Source: Saprospiraceae bacterium (GTDB lineage: Bacteria; Bacteroidota; Bacteroidia; Chitinophagales; Saprospiraceae). From it: DNA of 64,000 nucleotides. The DNA lies in the NCBI GenBank assembly GCA_019638455.1, contig JAHBTU010000001.1, positions 511,501-575,500 on the forward strand, given 5' to 3'. A model generated the notes under the pieces. The model did not search any database. It worked only from the letters and a program-made list of their open reading frames with translations, and was not told the origin of the DNA. Below are positions 27,368-35,300 of the stretch, piece by piece (position 1 is the first letter of the stretch; each line of letters opens with the position of its first letter). Position numbers and translations under genes: made by a program.

Positions 27368-27919
27368 TTAAAAAGGAAGGCCTACAAATTGAGATTTTAT
27401 CCAGCCTTTTTTCCCGTCGGAACACTGTATTTTGTACCACTGCGGAATATCATAGGTTCTCCCGGATTCGTCTGTCATTTTGGTTTCCAGAATATAAACC
27501 GTCTCGTATTGTTTCAGTGTGGCGATTTTGGCGGCGTTTTGGGAAGGTTCTGCCTGCAAAATCGCCTCCTTTTTAGCGACATATCCCGGCGGCCCTGGCC
27601 GTTCGACTCGCTTGCCTTCCACTTTGGTCGGCGGGGCGGTGACAGTCGTGTTCAGTTCCGCGTCTTTTCCCATCGGCACCGAGCCGATTCTGTTCGTTTT
27701 GTTTTCACGCAATTCTTCCACCGATTTTCCGGCGGGTTTTTCTTTTGTTTCTTGCGTCTCGGTGGGGGCTGATTCGACCGAAGCAGTTGGTTTTTGAGGA
27801 GTCGGAGCAGCCGTCGTTTCAGGCTGCGAAACCTGCGACGTTTTTTTGTTGTCGTTGGTGCAACTTTGGAGCAACGACGTGACAATCAACAAGATAAAGT
27901 AAAGTTGCTTCGCAGTCAT
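27368..27919 (-). CDS. SH3-domain lipoprotein
   Basis: A 183-residue protein with signal MTAKQLYFILLIVTSLLQSCTN (lipobox LQSC), a Pro/Thr/Glu-rich linker (residues ~25-75), and a C-terminal SH3-like domain (AAKIATLKQYETVYILE, WYKIQCSDGKKGWIKSQFVG). The linker probably spans part of the periplasm. Placed between nuoE and DUF2750 in the nuo direction; no known tie to complex I. Confidence 0.78.
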   Translation of the reverse strand: MTAKQLYFILLIVTSLLQSCTNDNKKTSQVSQPETTAAPTPQKPTASVESAPTETQETKEKPAGKSVEELRENKTNRIGSVPMGKDAELNTTVTAPPTKVEGKRVERPGPPGYVAKKEAILQAEPSQNAAKIATLKQYETVYILETKMTDESGRTYDIPQWYKIQCSDGKKGWIKSQFVGLPF

Positions 27920-27961
27920 TTTCAGTTGATTAAAGTTGTTGCTTCAATTATTTCGATTGTT

Positions 27962-28000
27962 CGATTGAATTCGATTAGTCTGATTGAATCGAATCAATCG
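27962..28000. repeat. GATTGAATCGAATC inverted and tandem repeats
   Basis: CGATTGAATTCGATT pairs with AATCGAATCAATCG around a 10-nt loop, in a ~90-bp stretch made almost wholly of ATCGATT-like units between nuoE and the SH3 lipoprotein gene. Confidence 0.6.
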
Positions 28001-28029
28001 GATTTAATCAAAAAATCGAATCAATCCCC

Positions 28030-28572
28030 TCAGTGCATTTTCCAAGTTCCCTTGTCAATTTTCCCTGCTCGGCAATCCTCCAAAAACTGGTCAATTTTCG
28101 CTTCGTCGAGGTGCTCGTGAAAAAACTCGCCGACCTGCATCATGGGCGCGTAGCCGCAAGCGCCAAGACATTCCACTTCTTTTATGGTGAAAAGGCCATC
28201 GGGTGTCGTCTGGTTTTTTCCGATGCCGAGTTTCAGTTTCGTGTACTCGATGATGCGCTCCGCACCTTCGATGGCACAAGGGCCGGTGTGGCAAAATTCG
28301 AGAACGTATTTACCGACGGGTTCGAGGTTGTACATCGAGTAAAAACTCGCCACCTCATATACCTCAATCGGCGTGATGCCCAGCACTTCGGCGACGTGGT
28401 CCATCGCGGCGACGCTGAGCCAGCCGTGATTTTCCTCTTGGGCGATGTGCAAGGCGCGAATCAGGGCGCTTTTGCCCCGGCCTTCGGGATATTTTTTCGT
28501 CAAGTTTTGCACTTCCGCGAGCGCGGCGGGCGAGTATTTGAATGGCGTTCCGTTTTGAGCAGGTGCGTGCAT
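28030..28572 (-). CDS. nuoE: NADH-quinone oxidoreductase subunit E
   Basis: A 180-residue thioredoxin-like 2Fe-2S subunit with ligands in CHTGPC and CLGACGYAP (cluster N1a). The N-terminal helical region RALHIAQEENHGWLS is typical. It partners NuoF and NuoG in the NADH-oxidising module. Confidence 0.97.
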   Translation of the reverse strand: MHAPAQNGTPFKYSPAALAEVQNLTKKYPEGRGKSALIRALHIAQEENHGWLSVAAMDHVAEVLGITPIEVYEVASFYSMYNLEPVGKYVLEFCHTGPCAIEGAERIIEYTKLKLGIGKNQTTPDGLFTIKEVECLGACGYAPMMQVGEFFHEHLDEAKIDQFLEDCRAGKIDKGTWKMH

Positions 28573-28642
28573 GTGTCGTCTAAATCAGAATTTTCAGAAT
28601 TTTGGAATTAGCAGAATTCGTTGGTTTTCAAGAAGCAAGTTG

Positions 28643-28708
28643 AACACAGAGGCACGGAGGACACAGAGATTTTATTTTTAAACGCTGTGTCCTCTGCGTC
28701 TCTGTGTT
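28643..28708. repeat. CAGAG-type hairpin between nuoE and nuoD
   Basis: 24-nt arms beginning AACACAGAGGCACGGAGG pair with a downstream CTGTGTCCTCTGCGTCTC... arm (about 21 of 24 matches) around an 18-bp AT-rich spacer. Confidence 0.8.
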
Positions 28709-28716
28709 TAAAACTA

Positions 28717-29925
28717 CTAAGCATCGAGTTCACCCGCGATTACATTCATCGAACTCATCGTCAAAATCGCGTCCGACAACATCGAGCCGCGTATCATTTC
28801 CGGGTACGCTTGATAATAAATGAAACACGGGCGCCGGAAATGCAGCCGATACGGCTGGCGGCCTCCGTCGCTGATGAGGTAGTAGCCGAGTTCGCCGTTG
28901 CCGCCTTCCACCGCGTGATAGACCTCGCCGACGGGAACGGGCGTTTCGCCCATCACGACTTTGAAATGGTAAATCAACGCCTCCATTTTGGTGTAAACGT
29001 CGGGTTTCTCCGGCAAATAAAAATCAGGCACATCGGCGTGGTAATCGCCTTCGGGCAGGTTTTCGTAAGCCTGTTTAATAATCCGAATGCTCTGGCGAAT
29101 CTCCTCCTGCCGCACCATGAAGCGGTCATAAGTGTCGCCGTCGCCACTGCCGACAGGCACGATGAAGTCAAAATCCTCGTAACTGCTGTAAGGGTTCATC
29201 ACCCGCACGTCGTAGTCCACGCCGGCGGCGCGGAGGTTGGGTCCGGTAAAGCCGTAGGCCATGGCGCGTTCCGCCGAAATTGGCCCCGCGCCGACGCAGC
29301 GGTCTATGAAAATGCGGTTGCGTTCGAGCATGTCGTTGAACTCTTCAAAACGCGCCGGGAAAGTTTTGAGAAAATCCTTGAGTTTGGCGTGAAAAGCTGG
29401 CGTAAAATCGCGCTCCATGCCGCCGATGCGCCCGATATTGGTTGTCAAACGCGAGCCGCACACCTCCTCGTACATCTCATAAATCCGCTCGCGCTCCTGA
29501 AACATATAGGTGAAGCCCGTGAGCGCCCCCGTGTCCACGCCGATGACGGCGTTGCATACCAGGTGGTCGGCAATGCGTGCCAACTCCATGATAATCACGC
29601 GCATATACTGGGCACGTTTGGGCAGTTCGCAGCCGATGAGTTTTTCCACCGTCATGTGCCAGCCCATGTTGTTGATGGGCGAGGAGCAGTAGTTGAGGCG
29701 GTCGGTGATGGGCGTCACCTGATTGTAGGGGCGGCGCTCGGCCAGTTTTTCGAAAGCACGGTGGATGTAGCCGATGGTCGGCTCGGCGGAGTGGATGCGC
29801 TCGCCGTCCATTTTCAGCACATTCTGAAAAATGCCGTGCGTGGCGGGGTGCGTCGGGCCGAGATTGAGGGTGGCGAGTTCACCGTCAATGCTGTCGAGCG
29901 AGGAGAAGTATGATTGGACTTGCAT
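28717..29925 (-). CDS. nuoD: NADH-quinone oxidoreductase subunit D
   Basis: A 402-residue hydrogenase-like subunit that helps form the quinone site. Motifs: LNLGPTHPATHGIF, IGYIHRAFEKLAE, RLNYCSSPINNMGW and the C-terminal SDAILTMSSMNVIAGELDA. It is not fused to NuoC. The start MQVQSYFSSLDS avoids overlap with the upstream HEPN gene. Its first 38 bp are duplicated 725 bp upstream (30613-30650) on the far side of an MntA-HepT module. Confidence 0.97.
   Translation of the reverse strand: MQVQSYFSSLDSIDGELATLNLGPTHPATHGIFQNVLKMDGERIHSAEPTIGYIHRAFEKLAERRPYNQVTPITDRLNYCSSPINNMGWHMTVEKLIGCELPKRAQYMRVIIMELARIADHLVCNAVIGVDTGALTGFTYMFQERERIYEMYEEVCGSRLTTNIGRIGGMERDFTPAFHAKLKDFLKTFPARFEEFNDMLERNRIFIDRCVGAGPISAERAMAYGFTGPNLRAAGVDYDVRVMNPYSSYEDFDFIVPVGSGDGDTYDRFMVRQEEIRQSIRIIKQAYENLPEGDYHADVPDFYLPEKPDVYTKMEALIYHFKVVMGETPVPVGEVYHAVEGGNGELGYYLISDGGRQPYRLHFRRPCFIYYQAYPEMIRGSMLSDAILTMSSMNVIAGELDA
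29888..29925. repeat. 38-bp direct repeat, copy inside the nuoD start
   Basis: The first 38 bp of nuoD; identical to 30613-30650. The two copies flank an MntA-HepT module. Confidence 0.9.
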
Positions 29926-29930
29926 GGAAG

Positions 29931-30296
29931 TCAGAGTTCGTTTTTCAAAATTTCTTCGATTTCTTGTTTCAATTCCGGCAATCGTTCTTGGATGATTTCC
30001 CAAATAATTTGGTTGTCAACGTGGTCGTAAGCATGAATGACGCGGTTGCGCAAACCAGCTATTTTTCGAGCATTGGAGAGCAAGGGCGTGTCCGATTCTT
30101 TTTCCAACCTGTTCGTTGCCTCTCCAATAATGCCGAGCATACGTTCGACTGCTCGCATGACCATTCGGTTTTTGAGATAATCTTCGATTGCGGATATTCC
30201 CGTTGTGTATTCTTGGATTTCTCGAATCGAATTCAAGATGTCAAACAAATGCTTCTTCTCGTTTTCGCTCGTAAACCAAGTGCCGGGTTGATTCAA
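29931..30296 (-). CDS. hepT: HepT-type HEPN ribonuclease toxin (DUF86)
   Basis: A 121-residue helical protein with LFDILNSIREIQEYT, MLGIIGEATNRLEK and the HEPN catalytic motif RNRVIHAYDHVDN. The frame overlaps mntA by 56 bp; the true start may be a little further in, since conservation begins around KKHLFDIL. It ends 5 bp before nuoD. Looks intact. Confidence 0.88.
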   Translation of the reverse strand: MNQPGTWFTSENEKKHLFDILNSIREIQEYTTGISAIEDYLKNRMVMRAVERMLGIIGEATNRLEKESDTPLLSNARKIAGLRNRVIHAYDHVDNQIIWEIIQERLPELKQEIEEILKNEL

Positions 30297-30600
30297 TTTC
30301 TTTTTTAAAAAATGGATTTTGAAGGGGCTGCTCGGTGAGCATATCTACTTTTCTTCCGAACAAATTTTCCAGTTCGTCCCAAAAATTCCATTTCAACTTG
30401 CCCATTTTAACTGGGTCTCCGTTTGCTTCAAAAAACACCTGAACATCCACATCGCTTTTCTTTGAGTCAAACTTGTCGGTCAAAATCGAGCCGAACAAAT
30501 ACAGCCGCTCCACTGGGTAGCGGCGGCACAACTCGATGAGTTGCGCCTTGTGTTGCTCGAAGAATTTTTGGCCGGTTGTCATTTTCTTTTTGTTTTTCAA
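30241..30600 (-). CDS. mntA: MntA-type minimal nucleotidyltransferase antitoxin
   Basis: A 119-residue protein with YLFGSILTDKFDSKKSDVDVQVFF, the GSxxxD-type loop and DxD of the MNT superfamily. The loop lacks the usual Arg-Gly (GSILTD instead of GSxxRG), so this copy may be divergent in activity. MTTGQKFF at codon 7 is an alternative start. Paired with hepT immediately downstream and flanked by the 38-bp nuoD repeats. Confidence 0.85.
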   Translation of the reverse strand: MKNKKKMTTGQKFFEQHKAQLIELCRRYPVERLYLFGSILTDKFDSKKSDVDVQVFFEANGDPVKMGKLKWNFWDELENLFGRKVDMLTEQPLQNPFFKKEIESTRHLVYERKREEAFV

Positions 30601-30612
30601 AATTCCTCACCG

Positions 30613-30650
30613 ATGCTGTCGAGCGAGGAGAAGTATGATTGGACTTGCAT
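30613..30650. repeat. 38-bp direct repeat, vestigial nuoD start
   Basis: An exact copy of the nuoD 5' end including its ATG. Read on the minus strand it gives MQVQSYFSSLDS followed by GEEF and a stop, so it is a stub and not a gene. Confidence 0.9.
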
Positions 30651-30651
30651 T

Positions 30652-31061
30652 TCAAGTTTGATTCAGTATTTTTTCAAAATCATCTAACCGCAAAACGACA
30701 ACTTTTGGGAAATCAATTTTTTGCAAAATGTTGAAATCGCGGTCTTCCGAAACCAAATAATCCGCACCAGAAGCAATCACAGCATCTACAAGTTTGTTGT
30801 CGTCGGGGTCTTGAAGAAGTTTCCATTGAAAATAAACTTCGACCATATCTCCACGTTTTCAGAATCTTTTATCGAGCGCAAAAAATTGTCAACCGCTGCG
30901 ATAGCGTATTTTATTTTCAAAATCTCCTCGTATTCCAGCAACATTTCGTGCGTGACGACCAAGTCAAAATCCTTTTTCAAAAAGGCTTGAATGACCCAGT
31001 TCGACTTGGAACGCCGGGAAAGCGACGAAACCAAAATGTTCGTGTCGGGTACAACTTTCAC
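30652..31061 (-). pseudogene. PIN-domain toxin with a frameshift
   Basis: The N-terminal frame (MKVVPDTNILVSSL..., the PIN DTN motif, then VVTHEMLLEYEEIL) and the C-terminal frame (VEVYFQWKLLQ, DPDDNKLVDAVI and DYLVSEDRDF) are both PIN-family sequence of the COG1569 type, but in different frames. They join near 30847 if one base is added to the GAGATATGG segment. The catalytic acids lie on both sides of the break, so the protein should be inactive unless the indel is an assembly error. Confidence 0.8.
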
Positions 31062-31288
31062 TTTTTCAACTCGCTGCGTTTAGTTTGTCGCCATTCTTCC
31101 ATCAACTTGTTGGTGTAGCCGCGCTCATCCCAAACCTTGTCGGCTTCGTCCATGGCTTTTTCCATAAAGTACTTAGCCAACATCCGTTTGATGTCGCGGA
31201 GTTCTTCTTCCGAGACTCCCATGGCGTAGAGTTTCAGCAGTTCCAACTGCAAGTTGCTCAATTTTTGAGATGCTTGGATTTCTTCCAT
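31058..31288 (-). CDS. antitoxin of the PIN toxin
   Basis: A 76-residue, mostly helical, charged protein (LSNLQLELLKLYAMGVSEEELRDIKRMLAKYF). This pattern is common in small proteins encoded directly before COG1569-type PIN toxins. It overlaps the PIN gene by 4 bp. The start MEEIQASQ is preferred to an upstream ATG that would overlap the nuoC stop. Frame intact. Confidence 0.72.
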   Translation of the reverse strand: MEEIQASQKLSNLQLELLKLYAMGVSEEELRDIKRMLAKYFMEKAMDEADKVWDERGYTNKLMEEWRQTKRSELKK

Positions 31289-31317
31289 GACCCTCAAATT
31301 TTTGATTTTCAAAAATT

Positions 31318-31845
31318 TCAATCAAATTCCCTCCCCTCATGCCCCTTTCTCCCAAAAAACCTATCGTCCTTGTCCGTCCGCGTGCCATCTTCCAGCCGGT
31401 ACTCCTTGCGCATGGGGAACACGTCGAGGTCGTCCACGTTCAGAATGCGGCGCAGGTCGGGGTGGCCAGTGAAGATGATGCCGAAGAAATCGTACTCCTG
31501 CCGTTCCATCCAGTTAGCTGTTGGCCAGAGCGTGGTGACGGTCGGTACATGCGGGTCGTCGAGCGGGACAAATGTTTTCACGCGGAGGCGGCGGTTTTGG
31601 GGCCAGTTGTGGAGGTGATAAATCACGCCCAATTCGCGTCCCGCGTTTTCGGGATAGTGGATGCCGCAAAGCGAGGTTAGGAAGTGATAGTGCAACTCCT
31701 CGTCATCGCGCAGAAATTTCAACAACTCAAAGACTTGTTCTCGCGGCGTTTCCACGTTCAGGATACCGTCGTGCGCTACATCGTGCGACACGATGAAGCC
31801 GGGATGCTGTTGTTCGATGCGAGCGAGGATGAGTTCGTTTTTCAT
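31318..31845 (-). CDS. nuoC: NADH-quinone oxidoreductase subunit C
   Basis: A 175-residue subunit with the signature ERQEYDFFGIIFTGHPDLRRIL (complex I 30-kDa subunit motif) and a C-terminal FPMRKEYRLEDG. It helps join the NADH module to the quinone module. Separated from nuoB by two tandem copies of a 180-bp repeat. Confidence 0.96.
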   Translation of the reverse strand: MKNELILARIEQQHPGFIVSHDVAHDGILNVETPREQVFELLKFLRDDEELHYHFLTSLCGIHYPENAGRELGVIYHLHNWPQNRRLRVKTFVPLDDPHVPTVTTLWPTANWMERQEYDFFGIIFTGHPDLRRILNVDDLDVFPMRKEYRLEDGTRTDKDDRFFGRKGHEGREFD

Positions 31846-31860
31846 AATGTGCTAATTCAC

Positions 31861-32040
31861 TATACCCAGATTAAAGAGGATTTGAATCTGCCCGTTGGCA
31901 AGACAAGGATTTCCTTGATTGATTTGTGTGATTTTCAAAGGATTGCGAGCACCGTTCGTTCAAAACCACCTTGTCAGACCCAGTACTCAGGGGCTTGCCC
32001 GGCCAAGTGAAGCGGACGGGGCTGATTTGCGTTGACTATA
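31861..32040. repeat. 180-bp dispersed repeat, copy 1
   Basis: Starts TATACCCAGATTAAAGAGG and ends GCGTTGACTATA; the ends share TATA as a minimal inverted end. Nearly identical to 32087-32266 and 37372-37551, all exactly 180 bp. No convincing coding frame. It fills most of the nuoB-nuoC gap together with copy 2. Confidence 0.92.
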
Positions 32041-32086
32041 ATGTGCCCTAAAAAAATCTCATTAGCACATTCTCAAATTGGCACGT

Positions 32087-32266
32087 TATACCCAGATTAA
32101 AGAGGATTTGAATCTGCCCGTTGGCAAGACAAGGATTTCCTTGATTGATTTGCATGATTTCCAAAGGATTGCGAGCACCGTTCGTTCAAAACCACCTTGT
32201 CAGACCCTGTACTCAGGGGCTTGCCCGGCCAAGTGAAGCGGACGGGGCTGATTTGCGTTGACTATA
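32087..32266. repeat. 180-bp dispersed repeat, copy 2
   Basis: Same orientation as copy 1, separated from it by a 46-bp spacer. Differences from copy 1 are only a few substitutions, suggesting recent spread or gene conversion. Confidence 0.92.
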
Positions 32267-32272
32267 GCGCAT

Positions 32273-32815
32273 TTACCCGATTTGATATTTCTCCAAAAGA
32301 TGTTGATACTCCGGCGAATAGCGGCGGCGAAGCGGCTCGTTTCTCACCAGTTCCTGTATTTTCATCACGCCGTCAATGATTTGCTCCGGGCGTGGCGGAC
32401 ACCCGGGGACATACACATCCACCGGAATCACCTTGTCGATGCCCTGCAACACCGAATAGGTGTCGAAAATGCCGCCCGAACTGGCGCAGGCCCCTACCGC
32501 GATGACCCATTTAGGCTCTGCCATTTGGGTATAGACTTGCTTCAACACAGGGCCCATCTTTTTGGCAATCGTGCCCATCACCATGAGCAAATCGGACTGG
32601 CGTGGAGAAAAAGAAAGTCGTTCCATGCCGAATCGGGCAAGGTCGTAGTTCGTGCCCATCGTGGCCATGAACTCAATGCCGCAGCATGAGGTGGCGAAAG
32701 GCAACGGCCATATAGAATTGGCGCGGGCCAAACCCAACGCTTTCTCGACGGTGGTCAGCTGATATCCTTCGCCGATATACCCTTCGAGCACTTCTGCTTT
32801 TGAAATGACGCCCAT
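32273..32815 (-). CDS. nuoB: NADH-quinone oxidoreductase subunit B
   Basis: A 180-residue subunit that holds the last Fe-S cluster (N2) next to quinone. The ligands are the tandem Cys of ATSCCGIEF, plus GACASSGG and VPGCPPRPE. Full length and intact. It is followed (3') by the 180-bp repeats. Confidence 0.98.
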   Translation of the reverse strand: MGVISKAEVLEGYIGEGYQLTTVEKALGLARANSIWPLPFATSCCGIEFMATMGTNYDLARFGMERLSFSPRQSDLLMVMGTIAKKMGPVLKQVYTQMAEPKWVIAVGACASSGGIFDTYSVLQGIDKVIPVDVYVPGCPPRPEQIIDGVMKIQELVRNEPLRRRYSPEYQHLLEKYQIG

Positions 32816-32833
32816 GATTGAGTTATGAGTTGG

Positions 32834-32883
32834 GAGCTATGAGTTATGAGGTTTTCGCGTGAAAAACTCATAACTCATAGCTC
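32834..32883. repeat. perfect hairpin between nuoA and nuoB
   Basis: GAGCTATGAGTTATGAG and its exact complement (17 bp arms) around a 16-nt loop that can extend the stem (GTTTT/AAAAC). Lies in the nuoA-nuoB gap of the transcript and may stabilise or process the mRNA. Confidence 0.75.
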
Positions 32884-32895
32884 ATAATTAGAAAT

Positions 32896-33258
32896 TTATT
32901 TGTCCCACTCGAACGCGCCTTTGCGCATCACATAATAAAATCCGATGAGAAACACGGCCACAAAAATGAGCACAGCATAAAACCCTTCGAAGCCCATCTC
33001 CCTAAAATTGACTGCATAGGGGTAGAAAAATATCACCTCCACGTCGAACAAAACAAACAAGATGGCGGTCATGAGGTATTTAATGGAAACTGGGAAACGG
33101 GCGTTGCCGACGCTGGCGATGCCGCTCTCAAAATTCTCGCCCTTTTTGGCGCTTTGCCGACGCGGCCCAAGCATCGGCACCACGATGAGCACCAAGGCGA
33201 CAAAACCAAGCGCGACAAGCGACTGAAGTACAATGGGAAAATAGCCGGACGGGTCCAT
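32896..33258 (-). CDS. nuoA: NADH-quinone oxidoreductase subunit A
   Basis: A 120-residue protein with three membrane spans and the family motifs ENFESGIASVGNARFPVSIKY and FVLFDVEVIFFYPYAVNF. First gene of the 14-gene operon, with a promoter about 100 bp upstream. Confidence 0.97.
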   Translation of the reverse strand: MDPSGYFPIVLQSLVALGFVALVLIVVPMLGPRRQSAKKGENFESGIASVGNARFPVSIKYLMTAILFVLFDVEVIFFYPYAVNFREMGFEGFYAVLIFVAVFLIGFYYVMRKGAFEWDK

Positions 33259-33356
33259 AATATGCGTTCAAATTTGCGTAGAAAACATCAAAACGGGAAA
33301 TCTGTTTGCCAAAAGCGTAGAAAAAGCCCGTTCCAAGCACCTTGCGTGGTGCGCCG

Positions 33357-33364
33357 CAAAGGTA
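33357..33364 (-). promoter_or_regulatory. -7 box upstream of the nuo operon
   Basis: TACCTTTG on the minus strand, an exact TAnnTTTG match about 100 bp before nuoA. No clean TTTG at the -33 spacing. Probable main nuo promoter. Confidence 0.6.
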
Positions 33365-33517
33365 TCACTATTCGGCTCAACTTTTTGAGATGAACCTTGT
33401 CGCATCCGCAGCGCCGCATTTTAAAACGGGTATAAATTTCGAGACGGGCAACCAACATTTCAACCAAATTCGTCAAAGGCTGGCAAGGCTGGTGCTTTTA
33501 CGTCACGAACAAACGCC

Positions 33518-33525
33518 TACCTTTG
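33518..33525 (+). promoter_or_regulatory. -7 box of the lipoprotein gene at 33.56 kb
   Basis: TACCTTTG, exact -7 consensus, 31 bp before the ATG; a CTTTTA tract sits near the -33 position. It diverges from the nuo promoter. Confidence 0.6.
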
Positions 33526-33556
33526 TCGCCGATTTTTCTAGTCCAAACATTTTACG

Positions 33557-34594
33557 ATGAAAAAACTGCTCCTGCTTGCCCCTTTTTTGATGTTTCTGGC
33601 CGCTTGCTCCAACGAATTCGATGTCACCACCAACTGGAAAGAAATCCCGGTGGCCTATGCCTTTCTTTCGCCCCAAGACACTGCCCACTACATCCGCGTC
33701 GAGAAAGCATTCTTCGACTCCGAAAAAAGCGCCCTCGAAATCGCGCAGATACCCGACTCGCTTTACTACCCCGAAAGCGACATCGCGGTGTACTTGCAGC
33801 GCGTCAGCACCAACCAACTCTTCCAACTTTATCGGGTGGATGGCACGCAAGAAGGATTCCCGCGCAAGGGGGGCATTTTTGCTACTCAACCCAACTACCT
33901 ATATAAAGTAAGAAACACGGAAATGGATAGCCTGAGAAGAGGCGAGCCCTACCGGCTGGTCATAAAACGCGCCGATGGAAAACCAGATATCACGGCTCAG
34001 ACCACCATCCCGCGCGATTTTGCTTTTCAGCGTCCCAACCCTTCGACGATACCACCAATCGTTTTCTTCGACCCGGGTAAGGATGTCAGGGTAGAGTGGC
34101 GAGGCGACACCAATTCCACTTACTTCAACCTGATGTTCAATATCCGTTATCGAGAAGAATCTGGCGATGGCAGCGTGCTCGGGCGCGACACCTTGACATG
34201 GGTGGTGGCTACCAATCTCAAGCGAGGCAGTTCCATCATCAATACTCCCTTTGGACCATTCTACCGGACGGAGCACTTGGTGCCTTCCGACAACTTCTTC
34301 CGTTTTCTGGCCGAAAACATTCAGCCCACCACCGACAAATTCCGCTACTTTGAATTTATGAGCATCACACTGCTGGGAGGGGGCAAGGAAATAGAGGACT
34401 TGTTGCTGGTGGCTTCTGCCAATGCTGGCCTCACGGGCGCGGAGATATTGCCTGCCTACACGAACCTTTCGGAAGGATTCGGCCTCTTTACCGCTCGCAA
34501 CAGCACCACGCTCCAAAATGTGCTGATTGACATAAGGACGGTAGACAAAATGAACCAAAGCCCGCTCACGCAGGGGCTTAATTTCCGGTATTAG
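33557..34594 (+). CDS. lipoprotein, DUF4249-like
   Basis: A 345-residue protein with signal MKKLLLLAPFLMFLAACSN (lipobox LAAC) and a beta-rich body. Features such as WKEIPVAYAFLSPQDTAHYIRVEKAF, then a domain starting near FFDPGKDVRVEW, recall the DUF4249 family of Bacteroidota outer-membrane-associated lipoproteins. Function unknown. Has its own promoter and a strong terminator, so it is a single-gene unit. Confidence 0.7.
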   Translation: MKKLLLLAPFLMFLAACSNEFDVTTNWKEIPVAYAFLSPQDTAHYIRVEKAFFDSEKSALEIAQIPDSLYYPESDIAVYLQRVSTNQLFQLYRVDGTQEGFPRKGGIFATQPNYLYKVRNTEMDSLRRGEPYRLVIKRADGKPDITAQTTIPRDFAFQRPNPSTIPPIVFFDPGKDVRVEWRGDTNSTYFNLMFNIRYREESGDGSVLGRDTLTWVVATNLKRGSSIINTPFGPFYRTEHLVPSDNFFRFLAENIQPTTDKFRYFEFMSITLLGGGKEIEDLLLVASANAGLTGAEILPAYTNLSEGFGLFTARNSTTLQNVLIDIRTVDKMNQSPLTQGLNFRY

Positions 34595-34617
34595 CCTTTT
34601 GTGCAGGCGGACGCGCG

Positions 34618-34660
34618 AAAAGGCCGGGTTCTCCGAGAAGAGGAGGCCCGGCCTTTTTTT
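34618..34660 (+). terminator. intrinsic terminator after the 33.56-kb lipoprotein gene
   Basis: AAAGGCCGGG pairs with CCCGGCCTTT around a ~18-nt loop, followed by TTTTTTT. Confidence 0.85.
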
Positions 34661-34864
34661 ATGTTGAAGCCATTCAAACAACTTTTTCCATGATTTTTTG
34701 AAAAAAATGTAGCAATTCGAGTTTGTTTTTGTTTTTTATTTTTCACAATAAGCATCATATTGGTAAGCCAAAAATCATTCTAAGACATTGATAATCAAAT
34801 TTATTTTAAAAAAATAAAAACGAAAAACAGATGTATTGCTCATCACAACGCCCAAAAAATGTCA

Positions 34865-34895
34865 TTGGCAGAAAAAAAACCTCGCCGCACTTTTG
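34865..34895 (+). promoter_or_regulatory. probable promoter of a small RNA
   Basis: TTGG, 19 bp, then CACTTTTG: close to TTTG-N19-TAnnTTTG with the correct spacing. It follows about 170 bp of very AT-rich sequence (34690-34860). Confidence 0.5.
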
Positions 34896-34902
34896 TACCA
34901 TG

Positions 34903-35190
34903 AAAGGTGGTGATAAAAGAATTGCCGCCATGAGATATGTTCATGGGATTATACAAATTCAGGTGAAAAGGCAAGTCCTTCCGTTCATTCTGGGAGGACT
35001 TGCTAAACCTGAAATGCGACCTGAACAATTTGTTAAGGCTTGATTTTTCGCAACATAGAGATGCTGCAATCGTTTATGTGTCGTGCAAACCGCACGATAC
35101 CCCCGCCCAAAAGACCCACTCCACTCGAAATGTTCATGGGATTATAATTTGTTGTTTACAGGCCGCGCCAAAAGAGGCGCGGTTTTTTTA
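34903..35190 (+). ncRNA. candidate structured small RNA upstream of panB
   Basis: Between a consensus-like promoter and a strong terminator lies ~285 nt with three stems: a 12-bp stem at 34971-35003 (GCAAGTCCTTCC/GGGAGGACTTGC), a 6-bp TCGTGC/GCACGA stem near 35081-35097, and the terminator. The 16-nt sequence TGTTCATGGGATTATA occurs twice, near 34938 and 35131, each time starting an ATG-TTC-ATG-GGA-TTA mini-frame that stops after 5-9 codons. A 47-codon frame from ATG 34900 is also possible. I do not recognise a known RNA family. Confidence 0.45.
35161..35190 (+). terminator. intrinsic terminator
   Basis: CCGCGCC, loop AAAAGA, GGCGCGG, then TTTTTTT. There is no annotated protein gene directly upstream, which supports a non-coding transcript. 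Confidence 0.88.
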
Positions 35191-35300
35191 TTTATAGCCC
35201 TACCTTTCGGCGGAGAAATGTCACTGCTGTCATTCAAAGTCATTTCTTCGTTGCGCGAGCTCGCAAATCACAACTCACAACCTACTCCTTTTCACTTCCC

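Noticed and set aside
28621..29913. Long open frame (430 aa) on the plus strand opposite nuoD
   Set aside because: It is the complement of the well-supported nuoD gene; its product is rich in His/Val/Ala/Arg as expected of an antisense frame and lacks any recognisable motif.
34831..35043. 70-aa plus-strand frame in the small-RNA region
   Set aside because: It begins in very AT-rich sequence before the promoter and has no recognisable domain. A shorter version from ATG 34900 remains possible but is not listed as a gene.
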